From positions 124,001 to 188,000 of the forward strand of contig NZ_UAQZ01000017.1 in assembly GCF_900446215.1 (NCBI RefSeq): a stretch of DNA of 64,000 nt, given 5' to 3'. The stretch is from Burkholderia cenocepacia. Lineage in GTDB: Bacteria; Pseudomonadota; Gammaproteobacteria; Burkholderiales; Burkholderiaceae. The notes under the pieces were generated by a model. The model worked only from the letters and a program-made list of their open reading frames with translations, was not told where the DNA came from and searched no databases. Shown piece by piece: positions 1 through 7,580 of this stretch (position 1 is the first letter of the stretch; each line of letters starts with the position of its first letter). Both the position numbers and the translations under genes were made by a program.

Positions 1-285
1 GCGCAAATGCCCCCACATCTGGCCGGTTTCGACATCGACCGGCAGGATGTTCGGCGCATAGCCGGACAGGATCATCGTCAGCCAGGCCTCGAGCGCCGAC
101 GCCTGGCTGTGATCGCCGCGATGACGGATCAGGTCGACACCGCGCCGCAGCTCGGCCACCGTCACGACGGACAGGTAAAGCGGGCTCGCGTCCGCTTCGG
201 CCTGCCTGAAGAACGCCCTCACGCCGCGGTTGGTTCGCTTGCCCTTCCTGATTTCGCTGATGACGTTCGTATCAATCAAAAACAC
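1..285 (-). CDS. FitB/VapC-type PIN-domain toxin, C-terminus cut by window edge
   Basis: Probable endoribonuclease toxin of a type II toxin-antitoxin pair. The visible 95 residues begin VFLIDTNVISEIRKGK, the typical PIN start with its first metal-binding Asp (DTN), and continue with TVAELRRGVDLI, which carries the second acidic residue of the PIN site. The distal acidic residues and the C-terminus lie beyond base 1. The GTG start at 285 sits inside the end of the antitoxin gene (14-base overlap in another frame), the usual coupling in these pairs. FitB of Neisseria is the closest family I can name, because the partner is FitA-like rather than an AbrB-type VapB. Confidence 0.85.
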   Translation of the reverse strand, partial: MFLIDTNVISEIRKGKRTNRGVRAFFRQAEADASPLYLSVVTVAELRRGVDLIRHRGDHSQASALEAWLTMILSGYAPNILPVDVETGQMWGHLR

Positions 286-508
286 GCCTGACCTCGCCTG
301 AATCCTGAACACGTTGGAAATCCGCGTCTTCGCCCACCTCCGGCATGCTCATCAGCACTTGCGCGAATGTGCGCCGCTTCGGCCGGCCGAGCGCTTCGGC
401 CAGAATGGCTCGATGTTCGGCCTCGGCGCTCCTGCCGTTGGCCGCAGCCTGCTCGCGCAGGCTTTGAACGAGAGTGTCATCCACGTTACGCACCAGAAGA
501 TTTGCCAT
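272..508 (-). CDS. FitA-like ribbon-helix-helix antitoxin
   Basis: This 78-residue antitoxin neutralises the downstream PIN toxin and should autoregulate the operon. The N-terminus (MANLLVRNVDDTLVQSLREQA) is a ribbon-helix-helix DNA-binding fold, followed by GRSAEAEHRAIL, the signature stretch of the FitA/StbC family. The C-terminal part (from about residue 45) would wrap the toxin. I use the Met at 508 rather than the one at 520, because the RHH strand starts there and TACCTCC on the + strand (a GGAGGTA ribosome site for this gene) lies just upstream. It overlaps the toxin start. Confidence 0.85.
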   Translation of the reverse strand: MANLLVRNVDDTLVQSLREQAAANGRSAEAEHRAILAEALGRPKRRTFAQVLMSMPEVGEDADFQRVQDSGEVRRVFD

Positions 509-527
509 GATTACCTCCATCCAGATT

Positions 528-575
528 TGCTATCAATGATAGCGTCATGAAGGTAAATTGCAAGCATTGCTATCA
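528..575. promoter_or_regulatory. FitAB-like operator: three TGCTATCA half-sites
   Basis: Directly upstream of the antitoxin lies TGCTATCA (528-535), then its inverted copy TGATAGC (537-543, one base between the arms), and another direct TGCTATCA at 568-575. Ribbon-helix-helix antitoxins bind such inverted half-sites. As I recall, the reported gonococcal FitAB operator uses a very similar TGCTATCA half-site. That these are the autoregulatory sites of this pair is an inference. Confidence 0.65.
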
Positions 576-877
576 CCTTCTTGACCGGACGGACCCTGGA
601 GTCGGCGTGAGCCCGTGGCAGCGGACGACAGGAATTCGTCCCCCTTCCGCCGCTGGCCCGACGCATCGAACTGCTGTCGCTCAAGGTAAGCCGGAGCGGG
701 ACGATCCGGAAGCCGGCCAAATGGCCAGTCGGGTGGCGTCGACCACGATGAAGGTCCGGCGGCAAGGAACGGAATTTGCGGCGCGATCCGCCGTTGGCGA
801 CATCGGCGACCGATACGCGCGTCGCACCGGTTCGCGCTGAAACATCATGTTGCACAACGAGCCGCGACCGTCGCACA

Positions 878-898
878 TCGTTTGATACCATCAAACGA
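878..898. repeat. perfect inverted repeat, 9-base arms, in the 5' region of the acyltransferase
   Basis: TCGTTTGAT and ATCAAACGA are separated by ACC. The arms are AT-richer than their surroundings and lie about 100 bases upstream of the proposed acyltransferase start, so an operator is more likely than a terminator (no T-run follows). The rest of the gap 576-1000 shows no gene that I can support. Confidence 0.45.
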
Positions 899-1000
899 CA
901 AGACCGGCGATCGAACGCCGTGCGAAGCGCGCAGAAGACCTTGCATCGACGCGGACCCTCCGTGCCTGAAATCCCGATCCAAGACACGAGACGCTCTTCA

Positions 1001-2227
1001 GTGGACCTTGTTACGCCTGCCCTGCAAACCCTGTTCTCCCCGACACCCGACAAACTCTACTTCCCGGCATGCCTGGCGGCCGTGGCGATCATCGCGTGGC
1101 GCGTCGCCCGGCACGTGCCGTTCTACCGGGCGGCCGTCGACAAATCGCTGTCGATGCGCTACCGCAATCTCGACGGCTTCCGCGGCATCCTGGCCACCTC
1201 CGTGGTGTTCCATCACTTCGCGTGCAACCAGGCATTGCTGTCGACCGGCGTCTGGGGCGCCGGCACCGATTTCCTGCGCAATCTCGGGACGATTCCCGTC
1301 GCGATGTTCTTCATGGTCACCGGGCTGCTGTTCTGGGAGCGCGCATGCAGAGGCACGCTCGACGTGCGGACCTTCTTCGTCGGGCGCGTGCGACGCCTCG
1401 CGCCGCTCTATCTGTTTTACGCGGCCGTCATCGTCATCTGCACGCTTTACTGGTTTCCCCGCAACGCCGTCGGCGCACCGGGGCAGCTGCTGGCCGATCT
1501 GCTCAAGACCGTTTCGCTCGGCTGGTTCGGCGCGTTCCCGATCAACGGAGCGGCGCGCACGCCCTATCTGAGCGGCGTCTGGTGGACCCTCGCGTACGAA
1601 TGGCGGTTCTACGTCGCCGTTCCGTTTCTCGCGTGGTTCGTCGCCACGCGTGCATGGCGCAAGCTGCTCGCGCTCGCGATCGTCCTCGCCTGCGCCGCGC
1701 TGTTCGGGCCGCCCGGCGGGATGGCGCTGCTGTTCGCGTTCGGCGCCGTGGCCTACGAGGTGTCGCGGCACCCCGCGATCCGCGCGCGACTCGCCACGAA
1801 GGCGGCGGCGACCGTCGCGCTGCTGATCCTCGCGATGTCGCCGTCGCCGGCCGAACGCTATTCGATCGCAGGCGCGCTGCCGCTGCTTCCGGTGTTCTTC
1901 TGCATCGCATGCGGGAACACGTTCTACGGCGTGCTCAAGACCCGCCCGCTCGCGCTGCTCGGCACCGCCAGTTTCAGCATCTACATGATCCACATGGTGA
2001 TCGTCTACATGATCATTCACGCATTCAACAAGTTCGTGTTCCCGATCAATTCGACCGACGACTCGGGCATCTGGGTGCTCGCGCTCGTCTGCGCGCTGGT
2101 TGCCGTCCTGTGTTCGCTGCTCACTTACCGCTACGTCGAGCATCCGTTCATCGCGAAGCGCAACGACGCACGCGCGGCACGCCGCGCGGCCGAGCCCGCT
2201 CGCGAGCACCAAACGGTCGCGCCGTGA
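1001..2227 (+). CDS. OafA-like membrane acyltransferase (acyltransferase family 3)
   Basis: This integral membrane O-acyltransferase of about 408 residues probably acetylates a surface polysaccharide or lipid-linked sugar. The family core begins MRYRNLDGFRGILATSVVFHHF, with the conserved Arg and the His pair of this family, and is followed by about ten hydrophobic segments (for example FFMVTGLLFWERA, GVWWTLAYEWRFYVAVPFLAW, SFSIYMIHMVIVYMII). The C-terminal tail is charged. The start is uncertain: GTG at 1001 gives one hydrophobic segment before the core; GTG at 962 is the main alternative. It converges on the outer-membrane protein gene. The substrate is unknown and no glycan cluster adjoins it. 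Confidence 0.8.
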   Translation: MDLVTPALQTLFSPTPDKLYFPACLAAVAIIAWRVARHVPFYRAAVDKSLSMRYRNLDGFRGILATSVVFHHFACNQALLSTGVWGAGTDFLRNLGTIPVAMFFMVTGLLFWERACRGTLDVRTFFVGRVRRLAPLYLFYAAVIVICTLYWFPRNAVGAPGQLLADLLKTVSLGWFGAFPINGAARTPYLSGVWWTLAYEWRFYVAVPFLAWFVATRAWRKLLALAIVLACAALFGPPGGMALLFAFGAVAYEVSRHPAIRARLATKAAATVALLILAMSPSPAERYSIAGALPLLPVFFCIACGNTFYGVLKTRPLALLGTASFSIYMIHMVIVYMIIHAFNKFVFPINSTDDSGIWVLALVCALVAVLCSLLTYRYVEHPFIAKRNDARAARRAAEPAREHQTVAP

Positions 2228-2237
2228 CCGGGCGCGT

Positions 2238-2897
2238 TCAGAAGCGGTACGAGATGCCGATCTGCAGGACCGGATACCACCGGTAGCGCGACATCATCTG
2301 CCGCAGCGAGTCGAGCCCGCTCGCGACCAGTACCTGGCTCTTCGCCGGTCCGGCCGCGGCCGCCAGTTCCGGCGACAGCGTGTACGAACATTTCGGTATC
2401 CCGTACGCGACGCCGATGTCGGCGACGAACCCGAGCCCTTTCGACGCCGGTCGATGTCCGTAGCCGATCCCGACATACGGCATCACGGTCGGATAGCGCG
2501 CTTCCGCGACCGCGTACATCCCCGGCAGCGCCGGATAGCGCTTGCCGCCGAACACGTAGGTTCCGTTGGTCGGCACCGACACGCCGTGAAGCTCGTCGTC
2601 GTTGAAGCGCAGCCCGAGCGTCGCGCGAAAGCCGCTGCCTCGCCACGGGAAGATGTCCGCATAGATGCCGCCCTGGCGCAGCTTCAGGTCGTCCTGATAG
2701 CGGTTGCCGGCCACCGTGAAGTCATGCGTCAGATTGATCGCGTTGAAATCCGCGTGCGCGCCCAGCATCGAATTGAAGCTCACGGCCGCGCCGATGCCGA
2801 CGCCCTGCGTGCCGCCCTGCAGGTAGATTTCCTGCGCGTGCGCGCTCGCGACGAACATCACCGCGACCGCTGCCCATTGGTTCGCTGTCGTTTTCAC
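2238..2897 (-). CDS. predicted outer-membrane beta-barrel protein
   Basis: This exported protein of about 219 residues begins with a signal peptide ending in ASAHA, cleaved before QEIYLQGG. The mature part alternates short polar and aromatic strands (IYADIFPWRG, YAVAEARYPTVMPYVGIGYGH, GLGFVADIGVAYG) and ends GISYRF, with the C-terminal Phe recognised by the barrel assembly machinery. The GTG start at 2897 is chosen because GGGGGAG lies 6 bases upstream and the signal peptide begins there. The function cannot be told from sequence; it resembles the small OmpW/OmpA-like barrels of unknown role in Burkholderia. Confidence 0.75.
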   Translation of the reverse strand: MKTTANQWAAVAVMFVASAHAQEIYLQGGTQGVGIGAAVSFNSMLGAHADFNAINLTHDFTVAGNRYQDDLKLRQGGIYADIFPWRGSGFRATLGLRFNDDELHGVSVPTNGTYVFGGKRYPALPGMYAVAEARYPTVMPYVGIGYGHRPASKGLGFVADIGVAYGIPKCSYTLSPELAAAAGPAKSQVLVASGLDSLRQMMSRYRWYPVLQIGISYRF

Positions 2898-3563
2898 GGG
2901 CGTCTCCCCCGACATGTGCCGGGCGCGACGCGACGCACACGCGACCTTCGTCGCGATGCGCGATGCGAACCCCGGCACGACACCTTGCAAGCACGCTTGC
3001 TGTTCGACGGATCGGGGACGCGTTGCGCGGTGCGCATGACCGATACGACATGCGCTGCGCAGGCGCCGTGGCACACGGCGCGCGCGACCCGATCCGATTC
3101 CCCGTCTGTTTCGATGTCGTTACATGCCGCCGATGCGCGGATCGTTCTGGCGAAATGCGTCTGCGCGGGCGACATCGGGGGAACCGCAAAGGGCGTGCCA
3201 TGCGGCGCGGACCGAAGCGGAAGAAGCGCTACCCATCGGGACGGGGCGTGGCGCGGATCGCAAACGAGGGGAAATGTTTCAGGAACGTATCCGTATTCGG
3301 CGAGCGGCGCCGAAACACGCGAAAGGCGGCCTCTCGCGCCGATCGCGCGACGCAGGCACAACGAGGCCGGACGGCCGTCAGCGCACGCGGATCGCCGTTG
3401 CGATCACTCGTGCGCGGAGGAATACGTTGAAAAAGCGTTGCAAAAGTGCGACCTCGTGCCGGTCGCAAGCGGCGCTGATGCGCGCTCGTGCGTGACGAGG
3501 CAGGGCAAATACCGATGCGTGCGCATGCATCTGGTCGGCGTCACGCGCAACGGAGATACGCGG
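2898..3563. other. intergenic region, no gene supported
   Basis: This 666-base gap lies between the outer-membrane protein start and the end of the SDR gene, both on the minus strand. It holds the promoter region of the outer-membrane protein. Short frames exist on both strands, but none has a ribosome site, signal peptide or domain that I recognise. I see no terminator with a T-run. Confidence 0.5.
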
Positions 3564-4337
3564 TTACAACCCGTACCCGCCCGAGACGTTCAACTGCTGC
3601 CCGGTGATGTAACCCGCCCGGTCCGACGCGAGAAACACCGCCGCGCGCCCCACGTCGTGCGCCTTGCCCCAGCGCTTGAGCGCGAGCATCTTCCGCGTCT
3701 CGTCGATCCACGCCGGGTCGAACTGCCCCTGCTCGAGCAGCACCGGAAACATCCCGGCCTCGATCACGCCGACCAGGATCGAATTCGCGCGAATGTCGTA
3801 GCGCCCTTCCTCGCGCGCCAGCCCCTTGACCAGCGCCTCGTTCGCCGCCTTCGGCGCGACCGACAGCCCGTCGCGATCGGGCCAGCGCAGATGGCCGGCC
3901 GAGCCGAGCGTCACGAACGAGCCACCGCCCGACGCACGGAAATGCGGCAGCGCGGCTTTCGCGGCGACGAAGAAGCCGATCGTCTCGACGTCGATCGCGC
4001 GGCGCCAGTCGTCGTGCGTCATGTCGCCGATATGGCGCTGGTTCACGAATGGCCCCGCCGCCCAGACGACCGTATGCACGCGCCCATGCGCGTCGATCGC
4101 CGCCGCGAGCGCGGCATCGACCTGCGCGGGATCGGTCACGTCCACGCAGTGCGTGGTGGCCGCGACGCCCTCGCCGCGAATATCGCGCGCCACGCGCTCG
4201 GCGACGTCGGCCTTGCTGCGGTAACCGACCGCGACCGGCACACCGGCGCGCGCGAACTCGAGCGCGACGCCCTGCCCGATGCCGCCGCTGCCACCGAACA
4301 CGAGTACCGCGCCCGCCGGAAATCCGTTGTCGTTCAT
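3564..4337 (-). CDS. short-chain dehydrogenase/reductase-like protein lacking the catalytic Tyr
   Basis: Last gene of the leftward catabolic run. The nucleotide-binding site is intact (VFGGSGGIGQGVAL), but NNAG reads WAAG and the catalytic YxxxK reads SVAPK (about residues 166-170): the Lys is present and the Tyr is replaced by Ser. The C-terminal ITGQQLNVSGGYGL is typical of the family. At 257 residues it has normal length. In context it would oxidise or reduce an alcohol, ketone or acyl-CoA intermediate of the cluster, but loss of the Tyr makes classical SDR chemistry doubtful. It starts 34 bases after the ligase gene. Confidence 0.8.
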   Translation of the reverse strand: MNDNGFPAGAVLVFGGSGGIGQGVALEFARAGVPVAVGYRSKADVAERVARDIRGEGVAATTHCVDVTDPAQVDAALAAAIDAHGRVHTVVWAAGPFVNQRHIGDMTHDDWRRAIDVETIGFFVAAKAALPHFRASGGGSFVTLGSAGHLRWPDRDGLSVAPKAANEALVKGLAREEGRYDIRANSILVGVIEAGMFPVLLEQGQFDPAWIDETRKMLALKRWGKAHDVGRAAVFLASDRAGYITGQQLNVSGGYGL

Positions 4338-4371
4338 GCGTTCATCCCGTTCAGGGTGGTGGCTTCTTCGC

Positions 4372-5958
4372 TCAGGCCGCCGCCTCGGTCGCCGCGCGCA
4401 GCCGGTACTTCAGCACCTTGCCGGCCGCGCTCGTCGGCAATTGCGCGACGAACGTGAAATACCTCGGCACCTTGTAGTTCGCCATGTTGCGGCGCGCCCA
4501 GTCGTTCAGTTCGTCGGCATCGGCGTGCGCGCCGGGCCGCAGCACGACATAGGCGTGCCCGACTTCGCCGAGCCGCGTGTCGGGCACGCCGACCAGCGCG
4601 ACCTGCGCGATCGCCGGATGCGCGGCGAGCAGCCGCTCGATCTCCGCCGGATAGCAGTTGAAACCGCCGACGATGAACATGTCCTTGATACGGTCGGTGA
4701 TCTTCAGATTGCCGTTCGCGTCGACGCAGCCGAGATCGCCCGTATGCAGCCAGCCCGCCGCATCGACGGTCTCGCGCGTGGCGTCCGGCTGGTTGAAGTA
4801 GCCGCGCATCACGTTGTAGCCGCGCACCCAGATCTCGCCGGTCTCGTCCGGCCCGAGCGGCTCGCCGCCCGGCCCCGCGATGCGCAGCTCGACGTCCGGC
4901 ATCGGCCGGCCCGACGTACGGGCGACCGTCTCGGCATCGTCGCCCGGGCGGCACAGCGTCGCGAAGCCGCACGACTCGGTGAGCCCGTAGCCGGTCAGCA
5001 CCGTCTCGAAACCGAGCTCCGCGCGCATCCGCTCGATCAGGCTCGGCGCGATCGCAGCCGCCCCCGTCACCGCGATCCGCAGCGACGACAGATCGCGCGT
5101 CGCGCGATCGGGCGCGTCGAGCAGCGCGTAGTACAGCGTCGGCGGGCCGGGCAGCACCGACACGCGGTCCGCGGCGACGCGCCGCAGCACGTCGTCCGGC
5201 TGGAACACCAGATGCGGCAGCACGGTCGCGCCGCTCGACAGCGCGGCGAGCCAGCCGGCCTTGTAGCCGAACGTATGGAAGAACGGATTGACGATTAGGT
5301 AACGGTCGTCCGGGCGCACGCCGGCGATCGCCGCCCACGCCTGCGCGGCACGCAGGTTCTGGCCGTGCGCGGTCATCACGCCTTTCGGGCGCCCCGTCGT
5401 GCCGGAGGTGAACATCAGGTCCATCACGGTGTCGGGCGTGACCTGCGCCTCGCGTTCGCGCACCGCGGCAAGCGGCACCGCCGCGCCGCGCGCGAGAAAC
5501 GCGTTCCAGGTCTCGTCGTGCGCCCCCGAAGGCGGTTCGCCGTCGAACACGACGACGCGCTCGAGCGTCGCCGGCCGATGCGGCGCGAGCATCGCCGGAT
5601 AGGATTCGCCGAGGAAGGTGCCGCAGCAGAACAGCAGCCGCGCACCGCCGTCGTGCAGGACGCCGCCGACCTCCATCCCCTTCATCCGCGTATTGACCGG
5701 CACGAGGACCGCGCCGACGGTATGGATCGCGAGCGCCGCGACGATCCATTGCGGCAGGTTCGGCGCCCAGACCGCGATGCGGTCGCCGGGATCGATGCCG
5801 CTCGCGAGCAGCGCGCGGGCCGCATCGATACGCGCGGCGTCGAGTTCCGCGTAGGTCAGCCGGCCGTGCTCCGACTCGATCGCCGGATGCGCGCCGTGGC
5901 GCGCGGCTGCCCGCGCGATCAGCGCGGGCGTGGTCAGGATTTCGTTGTCCATCGTCAT
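4372..5958 (-). CDS. AMP-binding acyl-CoA ligase, FadD3-like
   Basis: This 528-residue ligase would activate a carboxylic acid to its CoA thioester using ATP. The phosphate-binding loop is LMFTSGTTGRPKGVM (about residues 184-198). Also present are the adenine-pocket motif TGYGLTESCG, the hinge TGDLGCVDANGNLKITDRIKD and the C-terminal catalytic Lys in SAAGKVLKYRLR. Sequence style resembles the ligases that activate steroid-ring remnants (FadD3) or medium-chain acids. Its position among KstD-, HsaA-, HsaB- and KshB-like genes suggests that it activates the ring-derived acid of that pathway. The substrate is inferred. An in-frame Met two codons later is an alternative start. Confidence 0.88.
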   Translation of the reverse strand: MTMDNEILTTPALIARAAARHGAHPAIESEHGRLTYAELDAARIDAARALLASGIDPGDRIAVWAPNLPQWIVAALAIHTVGAVLVPVNTRMKGMEVGGVLHDGGARLLFCCGTFLGESYPAMLAPHRPATLERVVVFDGEPPSGAHDETWNAFLARGAAVPLAAVREREAQVTPDTVMDLMFTSGTTGRPKGVMTAHGQNLRAAQAWAAIAGVRPDDRYLIVNPFFHTFGYKAGWLAALSSGATVLPHLVFQPDDVLRRVAADRVSVLPGPPTLYYALLDAPDRATRDLSSLRIAVTGAAAIAPSLIERMRAELGFETVLTGYGLTESCGFATLCRPGDDAETVARTSGRPMPDVELRIAGPGGEPLGPDETGEIWVRGYNVMRGYFNQPDATRETVDAAGWLHTGDLGCVDANGNLKITDRIKDMFIVGGFNCYPAEIERLLAAHPAIAQVALVGVPDTRLGEVGHAYVVLRPGAHADADELNDWARRNMANYKVPRYFTFVAQLPTSAAGKVLKYRLRAATEAAA

Positions 5959-5996
5959 AGATCAGGTTGCCGCGCGCGCCGCCGGCGCGCCACGGC

Positions 5997-7046
5997 TCAG
6001 TCAGGAAACACCACGCGCAGCGCATCGCTCGCGGGCCGCGCGCAACAGGCGAGCGTCCAGCCGGCCGCGATCTCGTCGTCGTCGAGCACGTGGTTGCGGT
6101 CGAGCGCGACCGCGCCGCGCTCGATCCGGCACATGCACGCGCCGCATTGCCCCATCCGGCACGAATTCGGCGCCGGGACGCCCGCGCGCAGCATCGCGTC
6201 GAGCAGCGTTTCGCCGGGCGCGCCGTCGAACGCGAATGCGTCGCCGTCGAGCACCGTCTCGATCGCGGCAGTTGCACCGGACGTCGACGTTGCCGGCGCC
6301 GCGTCCGCCGGCGCGCCGCCAGCCTGCGCCGGCGCATCGGGCAGCGACGCGAACCGCTCGACGTGCACGCGCGCACGCGGCAGCCCGAGGCCGAGCATCG
6401 CGGCCAGCGCGTTCTCCATGAACAGCGCGGGCCCGCAGATGAACGTCTCCTGCTGGCTGAACGGCCGCGCGAGTTCCTCGAGATGGCGCTGTTGCGGAAT
6501 GCCCTGCACGCTGTCGAGCCAGTGCATCACGCGCAGGCGGCCCGGATGGCGCTGCGCGAGCTGCTGCAGTTCGTCACGGAAAATCACCGCACGCTCGTCG
6601 CGATTCGCATAGATCAGCGTCAGCATCCCGCGGCCGTGCACGAGCGCCGATTTCAGGATCGACAGCACGGGCGTGATGCCGCTGCCGCCCGCGAACAACA
6701 GCAAATCGCCGTCGAGCGTGCGCGGCGTGAACACGCCGGCCGGCGGCAGCACGTCGAGCGCGTCGCCCGCCTTCACGCGATCGCACAGCCAGTTCGATGC
6801 GCGACCGTCACGCACGCGCTTGACGGTGATCTTCGGCGCCGCATCGATGCCGGGTGCGCTGGACAGCGAATAGCAGCGCGCGACGCTCGCATCCGCGCAC
6901 GGCACGTTCAGCGTCAGGAACTGCCCCGGCCGGTACGCGAACGCGTCGCGCAACGCGGCCGGCACGTCGAACACGAACGAGCACGCGTCGTCGCTCTCGG
7001 CAATCACGTCGGCCACGGTCAGCCGATGGAAGCGTGAATCGCTCAT
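5997..7046 (-). CDS. ferredoxin reductase-type electron-transfer protein, KshB/HmpA-like
   Basis: This 349-residue NAD(P)H-dependent reductase would pass electrons to an oxygenase. The order is an FAD domain (YRPGQFLTLNV, RCYSLSSAPG), an NAD domain (GGSGITPVLSILK, ICGPALFMENAL) and, after an Ala/Pro-rich linker at about residues 235-260, a C-terminal plant-type [2Fe-2S] ferredoxin with C-x4-C-x2-C (NSCRMGQCGACMC) and a final Cys in LACC. This arrangement is that of KshB, reductase of 3-ketosteroid 9-alpha-hydroxylase, and of PaaE. No Rieske oxygenase partner lies in the window. Confidence 0.85.
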   Translation of the reverse strand: MSDSRFHRLTVADVIAESDDACSFVFDVPAALRDAFAYRPGQFLTLNVPCADASVARCYSLSSAPGIDAAPKITVKRVRDGRASNWLCDRVKAGDALDVLPPAGVFTPRTLDGDLLLFAGGSGITPVLSILKSALVHGRGMLTLIYANRDERAVIFRDELQQLAQRHPGRLRVMHWLDSVQGIPQQRHLEELARPFSQQETFICGPALFMENALAAMLGLGLPRARVHVERFASLPDAPAQAGGAPADAAPATSTSGATAAIETVLDGDAFAFDGAPGETLLDAMLRAGVPAPNSCRMGQCGACMCRIERGAVALDRNHVLDDDEIAAGWTLACCARPASDALRVVFPD

Positions 7047-7061
7047 CGCCGGTTCCTTGCG

Positions 7062-7580
7062 TCACGCGGCCGCATGGGCCACCGGCGCGCCGGGTGTCGT
7101 ATAGGCGCCGTCGAGATAGACGAGCGGATCGACGTCGCCGCTCATCAGCACCTCGCGGATGCGCCCGATGAACACCGTATGCGTGCCGTATTCGAAGCGG
7201 CCGTCCTGCTCGCACACGAGGCTCGCCTGCGAATCGCGCAGATACGGCACGCCGTGCGGCGACGTGTGCCAGTCGCCGGTCGTGAAGCGCGCTTCGCCCT
7301 TCAGGCGGCCGCTGCAGTCGATCGCGATGCCTTCGTGGCGCGCGGACAGCACGTTCACGCAGAATGGCGCGCCCGCATCGAGCGGCGGATACAGCGACGC
7401 GGTGCGGTTGATGCAGATCAGCAGCGACGGCGGATCGGTCGACAGCGAATCGACCGCCGTCGCGGACATCGAGTAGCGCCGGCCGTCGTGCGCGCTGCTG
7501 ATGACCGTGACCGAACGCGCGAGGCGACGCATCGCGAGCAGCATGTCGGTGCGCAGCGGATGGGGGGTGAGATCGCTCAT
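7062..7580 (-). CDS. flavin reductase of a two-component monooxygenase, HsaB-like
   Basis: This 172-residue flavin reductase would supply reduced FMN or FAD to the nearby HsaA-like oxygenase. It has the split-barrel flavin-binding pattern: YSMSATAVDSLSTDPPSLLICINRTAS near residues 36-62, then FCVNVLSARHEG, and near the end HTVFIGRIREVL. Its ATG overlaps the KstD-like stop codon by 4 bases, indicating translational coupling. Pairing with the oxygenase at 9348-10541 is inferred from the HsaAB/TesA2A1 arrangement of steroid degradation. Confidence 0.85.
   Translation of the reverse strand: MSDLTPHPLRTDMLLAMRRLARSVTVISSAHDGRRYSMSATAVDSLSTDPPSLLICINRTASLYPPLDAGAPFCVNVLSARHEGIAIDCSGRLKGEARFTTGDWHTSPHGVPYLRDSQASLVCEQDGRFEYGTHTVFIGRIREVLMSGDVDPLVYLDGAYTTPGAPVAHAAA

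Noticed and set aside
776..1000. Extension of the acyltransferase frame 75 codons upstream of 1001
   Set aside because: The added residues are Arg-rich, lack any ribosome site and cover the dyad at 878-898; a nearer GTG is more credible.
998..2212. Long minus-strand frame opposite the acyltransferase
   Set aside because: The composition (His, Arg, Asp, Gln, Glu repeats) is that of an antisense shadow of GC-rich coding DNA. Similar long shadows occur opposite many genes here.
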